A stretch of DNA of 64,000 bases from Akkermansiaceae bacterium. Lineage in GTDB: Bacteria; Verrucomicrobiota; Verrucomicrobiia; Verrucomicrobiales; DEV007. The notes under the pieces are model-generated. The model did no database searches. It saw only the letters and a list, made by a program, of their open reading frames with translations, and had not been told where the DNA came from. Below are positions 18,049 to 26,117 of this stretch, piece by piece. Position 1 is the stretch's first letter, and every line of letters starts with the position of its first letter. The translations under genes were made by a program, and so were the position numbers. Location: the NCBI GenBank assembly GCA_024233005.1, contig JACKQE010000007.1, positions 124,001 to 188,000 on the forward strand, in the 5' to 3' direction.

Positions 18049-19146
18049 ATGCCTCCCGAAAATCCCCCGTCCCTGCCCGCCCGTCGGGCCTTTCTCGAAC
18101 AGCAGCTCCACGCAGGATTGACGCTTGCCGGGCTGGCGGCTGGCTTGGGCGCAGAGAGGGGGCTTGCCGCCCCGCCGACTTCGCGTCAGAATGGCCGGAT
18201 GTCCGGTCAACCCGCCACTCCCGATTCTCTCCGTGAGGCTTACCTCACCTGCCTCGGCGGGGCTTTTCCCGAACCCGGACCACTCCGTCCCCTCCTCAGA
18301 CAAACCATCCAGAAGGAGGGCTACCGCATCGAGTCGCTCTCCTACGAGGCCCTCCCGGACGATCGCATTCCGGCGCTGCTTCTCGTGCCGGACGGCATTT
18401 CAGCCGCGTCACCGGCTCCCGCCGTTGCGGTATGGCACCAGCACGCCGGGGAATACCACCTCGGCAAAAGCGAACCCGCCGGGTTGGCGGGTAATCCGAT
18501 GCATCACACCGCGGTGGCCTTGGCGCGGGAAGGCTATGTTGTCATCTGTCCCGACGCCCTGTGTTTCGAGGAGCGGCAGGATCCCTCGGGCAAACTCAAA
18601 GGGGGCCATTACGAGCGATTCGAGTTTCTCCGCGAGGTCGTGCGTGGTCGGAGCATGGCCTGGCGGAATGTGCTCGACATGCGGCGCACGATAGATCTGC
18701 TCTGCGAGCGGCCCGAGGTCGAGGCTGACCGACTGGGTTGCTATGGGCACTCCATGGGATCGTCCCATACCTGGCTGGTCGGGCCGCTGGAGCCGCGCCT
18801 GAAATGCCTCGTCGGCAACTGCTGTCTGCCGACCTATGAAGCGATCGAGGCCTCCCATCTTCTGCATTGTTTCCCCAATTTTGTCCCCGGTTGGTCACAG
18901 TATGGCGACACTCCCGAGATTGCGGCGCTGATCGCTCCCCGGGCTCTCCATCTCAATCTCGGAGAGACCGACGGGGGCAGTCCCATCGACTCGGCCCGGC
19001 GGGGCATGGCCCGCATTGCCGAGGCGTATCAGAAGGCCGGGGTGCCGGATCATTTCACGCATTTCATTGAGCCGGGGACAGGACATGTGCTGACGCCGGC
19101 GATGTGGGAAGAAGTGCGCAAAGTCTTCGCCAGGCATCTGGCCTGA
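18049..19146 (+). CDS. Exported dienelactone-hydrolase/acetyl-esterase-like protein
   Basis: Alpha/beta hydrolase of about 365 residues. The ATG at 18049 is chosen because the next 45 residues look like an export signal with an Arg pair (SLPARRAFLEQQLHAGLTL then AGLAAG), possibly Tat-type. The nucleophile elbow is CYGHSMGSSHT, the acid is probably in LNLGETDGG, and the catalytic His is in EPGTGHVLTP. These match the dienelactone hydrolase and acetyl xylan esterase families. Substrate unknown. It faces the SNF2 gene with a 16-base gap. Confidence 0.8.
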   Translation: MPPENPPSLPARRAFLEQQLHAGLTLAGLAAGLGAERGLAAPPTSRQNGRMSGQPATPDSLREAYLTCLGGAFPEPGPLRPLLRQTIQKEGYRIESLSYEALPDDRIPALLLVPDGISAASPAPAVAVWHQHAGEYHLGKSEPAGLAGNPMHHTAVALAREGYVVICPDALCFEERQDPSGKLKGGHYERFEFLREVVRGRSMAWRNVLDMRRTIDLLCERPEVEADRLGCYGHSMGSSHTWLVGPLEPRLKCLVGNCCLPTYEAIEASHLLHCFPNFVPGWSQYGDTPEIAALIAPRALHLNLGETDGGSPIDSARRGMARIAEAYQKAGVPDHFTHFIEPGTGHVLTPAMWEEVRKVFARHLA

Positions 19147-19162
19147 GTTCCTCCGCCCCGGA

Positions 19163-21883
19163 TCATTTCGGACTTTCGACCGGGGCCAGCAGTGACTCCA
19201 GGAGAGCGGGCGTCAGGCTCAGCGTCTGGGTCGCTCCGGAGAGGAGATCCGTCGCGAGGTGGTCCTTGCGGGCCTGCATCTGTTGGATGCGCTCTTCCAC
19301 CGTGCCCTGGCAGATCAGTTTGTGCACGAAGACCGGCTTCTCCTGACCGATGCGGTAAGCCCGGTCGGTCGCCTGGTTCTCCGCCGCCGGATTCCACCAC
19401 GGATCGTAATGGATCACGGTGTCGGCACCGGTGAGGGTCAGGCCGGTGCCTCCGGCTTTCAGGGAGATCAGAAACACCGAGCCCTCTCCGCCCTGCCAAC
19501 GTTCGACCAGTTCTTGGCGGTTTTTGGTTTCCCCGGTCAGTTTGAGATAGGAAACCTCCTGACGGGTCAGGTGGTCTTCGATCAGGCTGAGCATGGAAGT
19601 GAACTGCGAGAAGAGCAGGACGCGGTGGCCTTCCTCGCCGAGCGTCTCCAGCATGTCGGCGAGATACTCGAATTTCGCCGATTCCGCCCCGTCCGGCTGT
19701 CTGTCCAGCAAACTGGGGTGACAACAGATCTGACGCAGCTTCAGCAGCGCGTCGAGAAACACGATCTGCGACTCCACCCCCTGCATGGCGAGCGCTTGGC
19801 GCACCTGCTTGTCCATGGCGGAGCGCACAGTTTCGTAGAGGTCCTTTTGGGATTCGCTGAGCTGGATGGCATGCAGGATCTCTGTTTTCGGTGGCAGTTC
19901 TTTGGCCACATCCTGCTTGGTGCGGCGCAGGATGAGCGGACCGACCCGGTGAGCGAGCGCTTCCCGTTTCGCGTCGCTGCCGTTTTTTTCGATCGGGGTT
20001 CGGTAGGTTTCGGTGAAGGCCTCCTGCGTTCCCAACATGCCGGGCATCAGAAAATGCATCAGGCTCCACAGCTCGCCAAGGTGATTTTCCACCGGTGTGC
20101 CCGAGAGACAGAGCCGGTGCTTGGCCCGAAGTTGTCCGACCGTCCGGGTTACCAAAGCCCCCGGGTTCTTGATGTGCTGGGCCTCGTCGAGGATGAGGAG
20201 ATGGAAGCTTTGAGCCAGATACTGTTCCAGGTCCCGCGAGATCAGAGCGTAGGAAGTGAGCGCGAGATCCACCTGGGCGAGACTGGGGAAATGCCGGTGC
20301 CGGTCCGGTCCCTGGAGCACCCTGACCTTGAGGCCGGGGGCAAACTTCGCGGCTTCACGCTGCCAGTTTTCCACCACGCTGGTGGGGGCGATGACCAGGG
20401 AAGGGCGGCCTTGGTGGCGTCCGCTCTCGATTTCCGCGAGGAGGTGGGTCAGCGTTTGCAGCGTTTTGCCGAGTCCCATGTCATCAGCCAAAATGCCGTT
20501 CAGCCCGTGCCGGGCGAGGTGTTGCATCCAGTAGTAGCCATCCAGTTGGTAATCCCTCAGCGTGGCGGCCAATCCGGCTGGCTGGGGCTGGCGCGGAATT
20601 TTCTGGAATTCGGCAACCTCCACGGCGAGTTCGTGAATCTCCGGGGGAGTTTTCGGCGCGAGAGCCTCGTCACTGGCAAGCTGGGCGGCATCCACTTTGC
20701 TGAGCCGGATTGGTCCGCCGGTGAAACGATATTCCATCAGCTCTCCCAGAGTGGTCAAGAGATGTCGAAACCGTCCCACGGGGAGGGCGAGCCCCCGCCC
20801 GTCGGGGAGGAAGATCATGAATTCCTGACCCCGGGGCATCCCTTCGGTCATTTCGAGAAAGCGGTTCGAGACCAGCGCGGCGAGGATGGGTTGGATGTCG
20901 AACTTTTCACCTTCGATCTCGAATCCGGCCGAGAGCTGGAACCAGCCACGGGCCTCCTCCACGATCTCCGCGCTCCACGAGGAGGTCTGGAAAACGAGGG
21001 GTTTCAATCCCACCTGGGCGGAGAACTGGACCTCCCAGCCACGACTTTCAAGGGCTCGGGTGGCCTCGTGGCGGAATCTCTGCCAATAAAAGTCGGGGTG
21101 CGGCCACTGCTGCTGGTCCACCGACCAGAGCGTTCCCGGCAGGGGCGGCCGATCCAGCTTGCGTAACGAGGCGGGAGGCTCTTCCGCGCCTGGCAGGAGG
21201 TCGATCGCGTAAAGCATCCGCAGAGCCAAGGTTTCCGCCGCCCGGTCCCGCTGGATCTTTCCTTCGGGAGTGACAATGGGTGGAAGTTGCCCGGACGGAG
21301 AAAGAGCCACCCGGTGAGTGCCATAGACCGCATAGGCGATGGCGTAAATGTCCGGCATCCAGCTGATCCGTTCGCTCTCCGGGCGGCGCTCGATCCGGAT
21401 CAGGAACCGGACCTTGGGTGAGGCGCCGGCCCGGGGCGCTGACTCCTCCGACGGCAAGATCGGCGGTGCCTGGGGCGGCTCGTCCGGGAGGCCGAGGGTT
21501 TTGCCGCCGGTCATCCTCTCTGCATGCGGCGTTCCTCCGAAGGCGGTGGAGAGGCGTTCTCCCTGCCCCAGGTGTTCCAGCAGGGCCGCTCCGTGCTCGC
21601 AGTTCATGCCGACATCGCAGGAACAATCCGCCTCGCAGGTCAGTCGACCGCTTTCCAGCCAGAGAGCGATGACGACGTCATGGGAGGTCCCGCTTTTCTC
21701 CGTGACCTGGCCGCGGAGTTCGGCATCTCCCGTTTCGAGGATTTCCCCCGTGACCGAACCGACCTGACGGGCCCGGGCCAGCTTTGCTCCACGCTGGAGC
21801 ACGGATCCGCCGAAGGCCCGCCGCCACTCACTCCCGGTGAGAAACTCGGAGATTTGGGCCGGGGTGAGAATAGGCAAGGTCAT
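19163..21883 (-). CDS. SWIM zinc finger SNF2-family helicase
   Basis: A 906-residue superfamily 2 DNA translocase. The N-terminal SWIM zinc finger is visible at about residue 75 (CEADCSCDVGMNCEHG, a CxCx5CxH pattern). The SNF2 core starts near residue 440: motif I ADDMGLGKTLQTL, motif II LLILDEAQHIKN, motif III LCLSGTPVENHLGELWSLM, and in the second RecA lobe FLISLKAGGTGLTLTGAD and QATDRAYRIGQ (motif VI). All key residues are present, so it should hydrolyse ATP. Bacterial members are linked to chromatin-like remodelling, RNA polymerase recycling or DNA repair, but its role here is unknown. Confidence 0.93.
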   Translation of the reverse strand: MTLPILTPAQISEFLTGSEWRRAFGGSVLQRGAKLARARQVGSVTGEILETGDAELRGQVTEKSGTSHDVVIALWLESGRLTCEADCSCDVGMNCEHGAALLEHLGQGERLSTAFGGTPHAERMTGGKTLGLPDEPPQAPPILPSEESAPRAGASPKVRFLIRIERRPESERISWMPDIYAIAYAVYGTHRVALSPSGQLPPIVTPEGKIQRDRAAETLALRMLYAIDLLPGAEEPPASLRKLDRPPLPGTLWSVDQQQWPHPDFYWQRFRHEATRALESRGWEVQFSAQVGLKPLVFQTSSWSAEIVEEARGWFQLSAGFEIEGEKFDIQPILAALVSNRFLEMTEGMPRGQEFMIFLPDGRGLALPVGRFRHLLTTLGELMEYRFTGGPIRLSKVDAAQLASDEALAPKTPPEIHELAVEVAEFQKIPRQPQPAGLAATLRDYQLDGYYWMQHLARHGLNGILADDMGLGKTLQTLTHLLAEIESGRHQGRPSLVIAPTSVVENWQREAAKFAPGLKVRVLQGPDRHRHFPSLAQVDLALTSYALISRDLEQYLAQSFHLLILDEAQHIKNPGALVTRTVGQLRAKHRLCLSGTPVENHLGELWSLMHFLMPGMLGTQEAFTETYRTPIEKNGSDAKREALAHRVGPLILRRTKQDVAKELPPKTEILHAIQLSESQKDLYETVRSAMDKQVRQALAMQGVESQIVFLDALLKLRQICCHPSLLDRQPDGAESAKFEYLADMLETLGEEGHRVLLFSQFTSMLSLIEDHLTRQEVSYLKLTGETKNRQELVERWQGGEGSVFLISLKAGGTGLTLTGADTVIHYDPWWNPAAENQATDRAYRIGQEKPVFVHKLICQGTVEERIQQMQARKDHLATDLLSGATQTLSLTPALLESLLAPVESPK

Positions 21884-22034
21884 GGCAACGGGGGAGAATC
21901 ATTCCATTTGGTAAGAGAGGCGCTTGCCTTTCCAACTTCAACCCGATTGTCTGCCGATCATGAAATAGAATGGCCTGATCCGGCAGGGCCGCCGTAAGAA
22001 GGGGTTTCCTTCCGACCAAGGTTGCCGAAAGGAA

Positions 22035-23072
22035 ATGCCATTAGAAATGAGAACCGCCCCCTTTTTGATCAACCGCGGATGGCTGCCTGGCTTGTTGAGT
22101 CTTGCTCTTGGTGGTGCCAGCTCCTTGACCAGGGCGGACCCGACACTGGAGATCCGGCGGGAACCTTTGGTTTTAAAAGAGGGCGGCACGGCGGAGAAAC
22201 CGGCGGTGTTCGATGGCAAAGGGCTCATCATCGATCTCGGCATCGACGCGTTGACCGATCGGCCCAAAACGGGGAGACCCCGATCCGTTTCCCAAGAGGT
22301 GGTTGCCAAGGGGATCTTGCCTTTAATCGAGGCCCCCGCGTTGGCTGGCCAAAGCCACTGGACGGCCACGAAACTGGCGGGCTGGCTCAAGAACGAGAAG
22401 GATCTGCCCATCGCCTACAGCACGCTGGTGCGATACCTTCACGAACACGACTACAAGCTCAAAGTCCCGCGACCCATGCCCGAGCCGCCGAATCGGGAAG
22501 ACTGGGAGGACCGGCGGGCACGCTTTGCCGATGAGCTCCTTGACCTGAGAGACGATGATCGCTGCGACGTTTATTTTGGTGACGAAGCCGGGTTCGAAGG
22601 CGACCCGAGACCGCGTCGGAAGTGGGCCAGGCGCGGCGAACGAATCACTCAGGGGTACTTCGGCAAGCATGTCCGGAAAAACGTCCTGGGAGCGGTCCAT
22701 CCCAAGAGCGGCAAGCTTGTCAGCCTGATCGTTCCACACTGCGATGGCGATGTCTTCCAAGGATTCCTCGACACGATGGCAGAGGAAGCGCCACCGAATC
22801 CGGGTCGACGGTGTGTGTTGGTTCTCGACAATGCCAGCTGGCACAAGGTCAAGACTCTCAACTGGCATCACATCGAACCGGTCTACCTTCCTCCTGACAG
22901 TCCCGACTTCAACCCCATCGAACGCCTTTGGCAGCCTCTCAAAAGTCACTCCTTGGCGGGATTCATTACCAAAAGCGGCGAAGAACTCACCACCAAGCTG
23001 ATCACCTCCATCCAAACCCTTTTGGATAGACCTCAAGTCGTCCGATCCGTCTGCCGAACACACCGCCCATAA
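22035..23072 (+). CDS. IS630-family transposase, N-terminally truncated and fused to a foreign leader
   Basis: The open frame encodes 345 residues, but only the part from about residue 70 on is transposase. It contains LTDRPKTGRPRSV (the linker normally following the DNA-binding HTH), then the DDE catalytic core: first Asp in VYFGDEAGFEGD, second in CVLVLDNASWHKV, Glu in PDFNPIERLWQPLK. The N-terminal helix-turn-helix that should bind the element's ends is missing. In its place lie a signal peptide and the start of an unrelated secreted protein (see the separate entry). The catalytic triad is intact, but without the HTH the protein is probably inactive. The following 186 bases to 23258 show no convincing gene and may include the element's right end. 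Confidence 0.82.
   Translation: MPLEMRTAPFLINRGWLPGLLSLALGGASSLTRADPTLEIRREPLVLKEGGTAEKPAVFDGKGLIIDLGIDALTDRPKTGRPRSVSQEVVAKGILPLIEAPALAGQSHWTATKLAGWLKNEKDLPIAYSTLVRYLHEHDYKLKVPRPMPEPPNREDWEDRRARFADELLDLRDDDRCDVYFGDEAGFEGDPRPRRKWARRGERITQGYFGKHVRKNVLGAVHPKSGKLVSLIVPHCDGDVFQGFLDTMAEEAPPNPGRRCVLVLDNASWHKVKTLNWHHIEPVYLPPDSPDFNPIERLWQPLKSHSLAGFITKSGEELTTKLITSIQTLLDRPQVVRSVCRTHRP
22047..22245 (+). pseudogene. 5' remnant of a secreted protein gene broken by IS630
   Basis: Residues 5 to about 70 of the chimeric frame read as a signal peptide (FLINRGWLPGLLSLALGGAS, ending near RADP), followed by LEIRREPLVLKEGGTAEKPA and VFDGKGLIIDLGID. The AEKPAVFDGKG-type segment resembles the beginning of secreted beta-helix proteins of Verrucomicrobiota and Planctomycetota. 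The similarity stops at GID, where transposase sequence begins. The remainder of the gene is not seen on the other side of the element. The breakpoint is approximate. Confidence 0.6.
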
Positions 23073-23258
23073 ACGAAAAGACTTTCGAGAAACGGTCTAA
23101 AAGAGGATTCATGGCCCCTATTCAACGTTGGGACCGGGAGGACTTCCTGTCGGAAAAACTACCGACAACCAACGGCGTCCGCAGATTGCGTGCGCCATGT
23201 CGCAAAACGGCCCGAGATCGCCGCTGCCATTTCGTCATCCTCGTTTCTGCGCACAGGT

Positions 23259-23783
23259 CTAAGAGCGGGGGGGAACAGCTCCCCATGATTTTATAGAGCA
23301 CTCCGGGCGAAATGGGGCGGTTGTTTTCCGGGGAAAAAGCGTCCTTCCTCGCCTCAAAGTGGGCACTGGGTGCAAAATCATCGAATTGGGCGGGTTTACG
23401 AGTTCAGCGCGACCGTCAGGTGTGATGGCCGCGATGCGCTGCTCCAGCTTTGCCTGCATCCCGGGGGCTCCCAACGCGGCGATGAAGCGATTCATGAGCA
23501 GATGGCGCTCGGGGCTGCGTTGCTGCTGCGTCATGCCTTGGTGGCGGCGTTGGATGGCCTCCACCGTCTGCCGCACCTGCCCCGTCACTGGTGCGGGTCG
23601 ATAACGCCGTCGGTCTGCGCGAGGTTCCCTTTTTGCGACCTTTGTTTCATTGCTCATCGGCTGCGCCTTCGTGAGAACGGTCTGGATCTTGGGCGGGGTG
23701 GCAGCTGGACGATGCAGCGTCCATGATACACCGATGACCATGACGGCAAGGGTGGTGAGCAGGACTTTGGCTGAGGTGGTCAT
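23259..23783 (-). CDS. Small membrane-anchored basic protein, unknown function
   Basis: The ATG at 23783 is preferred to the upstream open frame because it starts a signal anchor (MTTSAKVLLTTLAVMVIGVS). The remaining 174-residue protein is rich in Arg and Pro (VAKREPRADRRRYRPAPVTG) and contains a helical stretch QRSPERHLLMNRFIAALGAP. No family is recognised. It lies 37 bases downstream of the beta-helix gene on the same strand. The last 30 residues (after about MILHPVPTLRR) look unlike the rest and may be read into flanking mobile DNA. Confidence 0.45.
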   Translation of the reverse strand: MTTSAKVLLTTLAVMVIGVSWTLHRPAATPPKIQTVLTKAQPMSNETKVAKREPRADRRRYRPAPVTGQVRQTVEAIQRRHQGMTQQQRSPERHLLMNRFIAALGAPGMQAKLEQRIAAITPDGRAELVNPPNSMILHPVPTLRRGRTLFPRKTTAPFRPECSIKSWGAVPPRS

Positions 23784-23820
23784 CGTGATGAGATGACGGT
23801 GAATGCCTGACGGCGGAGTT

Positions 23821-25542
23821 TCATGGACGCGTGCGCTCCTGTTCCAGGGACTGTGCTTGCTGGATGCTGGCGGCCGAGAGGGAGGTGAGCGGCACAGGGA
23901 TGTCCTTGCCATCCATGCGGAGGAGCACGTTGGGGCCTTCCACGCGCACAAACTGGGCCTGGATGCTGCGACCGGTGGTGTTGGTCCAGGTGTGTGCTTT
24001 GACGGCGGTGCCGGCGACCTGCGAGGCGGGTCCGAGGCGTTTGGCGCGCTGGGATTCATGCAGATCGGGCGGCTCCAGGCTGCCGGGGGTGATGCTTGCA
24101 ACATGGTGTTTGCCCACTTCGCTTTTGCGCGCGCGCAGTTTCAGGCCGGCCAGGACGAGGCCGCCATCAGGGGCAAAATCGGCCGAGGGCATGGCGAGGT
24201 CTTTCTTGGTCTTGATGTTCCAAAACACCGCGCCTGCGGCCGCATGCTTCCCCTGCCCGCTGCTGCCTCCGCTGGTCCACAGTCGCGTGCCAAGACCGGC
24301 GTCGAGCTGGGTGAAGAGATTTTCATACGGACCGTGGCGATGGTTGTCGATGGCGAGGTCGGTGGCGCTGCCATTGCTGAAAACGTTGCCCGTGCTGCCC
24401 TGCGAGACGGTGAGGTCGTGGAAGAATTTCATGCCGATGGTGAAATTGCGGCAGAGACAATCCACGCCCATCAGAGATGCCATGATGTCCTGGATGTCGT
24501 CCACGGCGGGCTTGCGAGTGGAGGTGAACTCGATGCCATCCAGGGTGCAGAACACCGAACCGATGACGAAGGGGCCGCTGTCGGGGTTCACAATTTTGAG
24601 GCCGCGTATCCAGCAGTCAGCAGCGCCTTTGATTTCGACCGGGTTGAAGCCTTCCTCCGTCCAGTGCCCGCGATAGGGTGTGGCCGGAAACTCGATGGTG
24701 AGATACTCGACACCGCAGTTCTCCAGCGTGGGTGCGTAGCGCTTGAGCACGGGCCTCCAATCGGTGCCCACATGCGCACGCAGGGGACGGTCCACCGTGA
24801 GGGTCTGGCCGTCGATCTTCAGGACAGTGAGCACTTGCTGGAGCGCGTAGCTTTCTTTCAGCTTCGAGAGGTCGCCGGAGTCGCCACGATAAACATGCGC
24901 GAGCAAGGTCCGCGCGGAGTTGTCGGTCAGTTCGAGCACGACCCTGCTGCCAACCTGAAACTTGCTGCTGTCCGCCACTTGCAGGGTGATGTCTCCTCGT
25001 TTCGCCATTGCTGCCACGACGCTGAGCGTCTCACCGGCATAGCCGTTGCCGGCTAGCGAGATCATGCCGCCGCTCCATGAGTAGAGTGTGGTGGCAAGAC
25101 TGCTTGTTGGATTGTTGTAAACGCGTGGGAGAATGGTGTTCATCGGCACCGGCATGAGTAGCGTGGTGAGCGCCGTGCCTGCGCCTTGCAGGACGGTGCC
25201 GGACTGTGTGATCGGGAGAAACTTCGTGACCACATACCGGCCCGCAGGAAAGAAGATCACCTTCCCCGGCGCTGCGGTGATGGCCTTGAGGATCGCCTCG
25301 GTGTCATCGGTCGTTCCATCACCCGTGGCGCCGAAGTCCTTCACGCTGAACCGCTCCTCGGGCACGACAGGCTCCGCCGTTCCCATGCGAAAACCCGCAA
25401 AGGAAAAATCCGGCAGGGGCGAAGCCGGTGACCAACGTTCGCCGGCTTTACCCCACAACTCGGAGGTGGCGGCAGACAGTGTTGATATGGCGGCAAGCAA
25501 CAGGCTGAAAAGCAGCACGACGGGGCATTTCGATGGTTTCAT
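23821..25542 (-). CDS. Secreted right-handed beta-helix protein (pectate-lyase-like) with C-terminal SHD1 domain
   Basis: The ATG at 25542 starts a signal peptide (KCPVVLLFSLLLAAISTLSA), giving 573 residues. The N-terminal motif FSVKDFGATGDGTTDDTEAI is the classic opening of rhamnogalacturonase/pectate-lyase-3-type beta-helices, followed by GKVIFFPAGRYVV. Parallel beta-helix rungs run to about residue 450 (for example GVDCLCRNFTIGMKFFHDLT). The C-terminal 60 residues match SHD1 (HTWTNTTGRSIQAQFVRVEG then MDGKDIPVPLTSLSAASI). The role is probably polysaccharide binding or cleavage outside the cell; catalytic residues cannot be assigned. It lies inside the accessory segment. Confidence 0.75.
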   Translation of the reverse strand: MKPSKCPVVLLFSLLLAAISTLSAATSELWGKAGERWSPASPLPDFSFAGFRMGTAEPVVPEERFSVKDFGATGDGTTDDTEAILKAITAAPGKVIFFPAGRYVVTKFLPITQSGTVLQGAGTALTTLLMPVPMNTILPRVYNNPTSSLATTLYSWSGGMISLAGNGYAGETLSVVAAMAKRGDITLQVADSSKFQVGSRVVLELTDNSARTLLAHVYRGDSGDLSKLKESYALQQVLTVLKIDGQTLTVDRPLRAHVGTDWRPVLKRYAPTLENCGVEYLTIEFPATPYRGHWTEEGFNPVEIKGAADCWIRGLKIVNPDSGPFVIGSVFCTLDGIEFTSTRKPAVDDIQDIMASLMGVDCLCRNFTIGMKFFHDLTVSQGSTGNVFSNGSATDLAIDNHRHGPYENLFTQLDAGLGTRLWTSGGSSGQGKHAAAGAVFWNIKTKKDLAMPSADFAPDGGLVLAGLKLRARKSEVGKHHVASITPGSLEPPDLHESQRAKRLGPASQVAGTAVKAHTWTNTTGRSIQAQFVRVEGPNVLLRMDGKDIPVPLTSLSAASIQQAQSLEQERTRP

Positions 25543-25714
25543 GGTGTGTTCAAGCGGAGCGGTTGAGCTAGAAGAGATGATCGGATGGCAGGACAGCGCG
25601 ATGCGGAGGATTCGCATGTTCGACGTGTTGAAAGCCGAGACCGGTCAGCAGGGAGAGGAGATCGGCGTCGGCGGGCGGGCTGCTTGGCATCATCAGTGGT
25701 GTGAGCCGGGTTAC

Positions 25715-25987
25715 TCATGGGGTGAGCCATCCCGTCAATGACAGCAAAGCCAGGACCGCTGCCGCCGCCCACATGGCGACGACCAAGGTCACCGCTGCCG
25801 TCAGCGAGCCGCTCCTCCTACGAAAACGTCCGGGATTGATGCTGACGCAGACGGTCAGCACCACTGCGCAGCCGAGCATCGTCGCCGCTGCCCCGTATCG
25901 AGGGAGGACGAAACACAGGGCGACGAAGCAGACGAGCCCGAAATACGGGTGATCGACGGCCTTCTTGAATGGGATGGTCTTGTTCAT
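25715..25987 (-). CDS. Small membrane protein, unknown function
   Basis: Ninety residues with three hydrophobic segments: FGLVCFVALCFVLPRYG, ATMLGCAVVLTVCVSI and a long C-terminal one (TLVVAMWAAAAVLALLSLTG), with Arg-rich RFRRRSGS between the second and third. Not recognised. It lies between the kinase-derived frame and the beta-helix gene on the same strand; the 130 bases upstream show nothing else. Confidence 0.5.
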   Translation of the reverse strand: MNKTIPFKKAVDHPYFGLVCFVALCFVLPRYGAAATMLGCAVVLTVCVSINPGRFRRRSGSLTAAVTLVVAMWAAAAVLALLSLTGWLTP

Positions 25988-26117
25988 GGTTGTTAGAGGT
26001 GGTTCTGACTCGATGAGGTGTTGCTTGCGTGTGCCGGTTTATTTGGCGGGCTTGCCGCTTTTTGTAGGTGTGATGAGAAGGTATTTCCTGGCGTTGGCAG
26101 GTGGTGGAGGTGAATCG

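Noticed and set aside
23803..25056. A 417-codon open frame on the plus strand
   Set aside because: Opposite the beta-helix protein, which has a signal peptide and family motifs.
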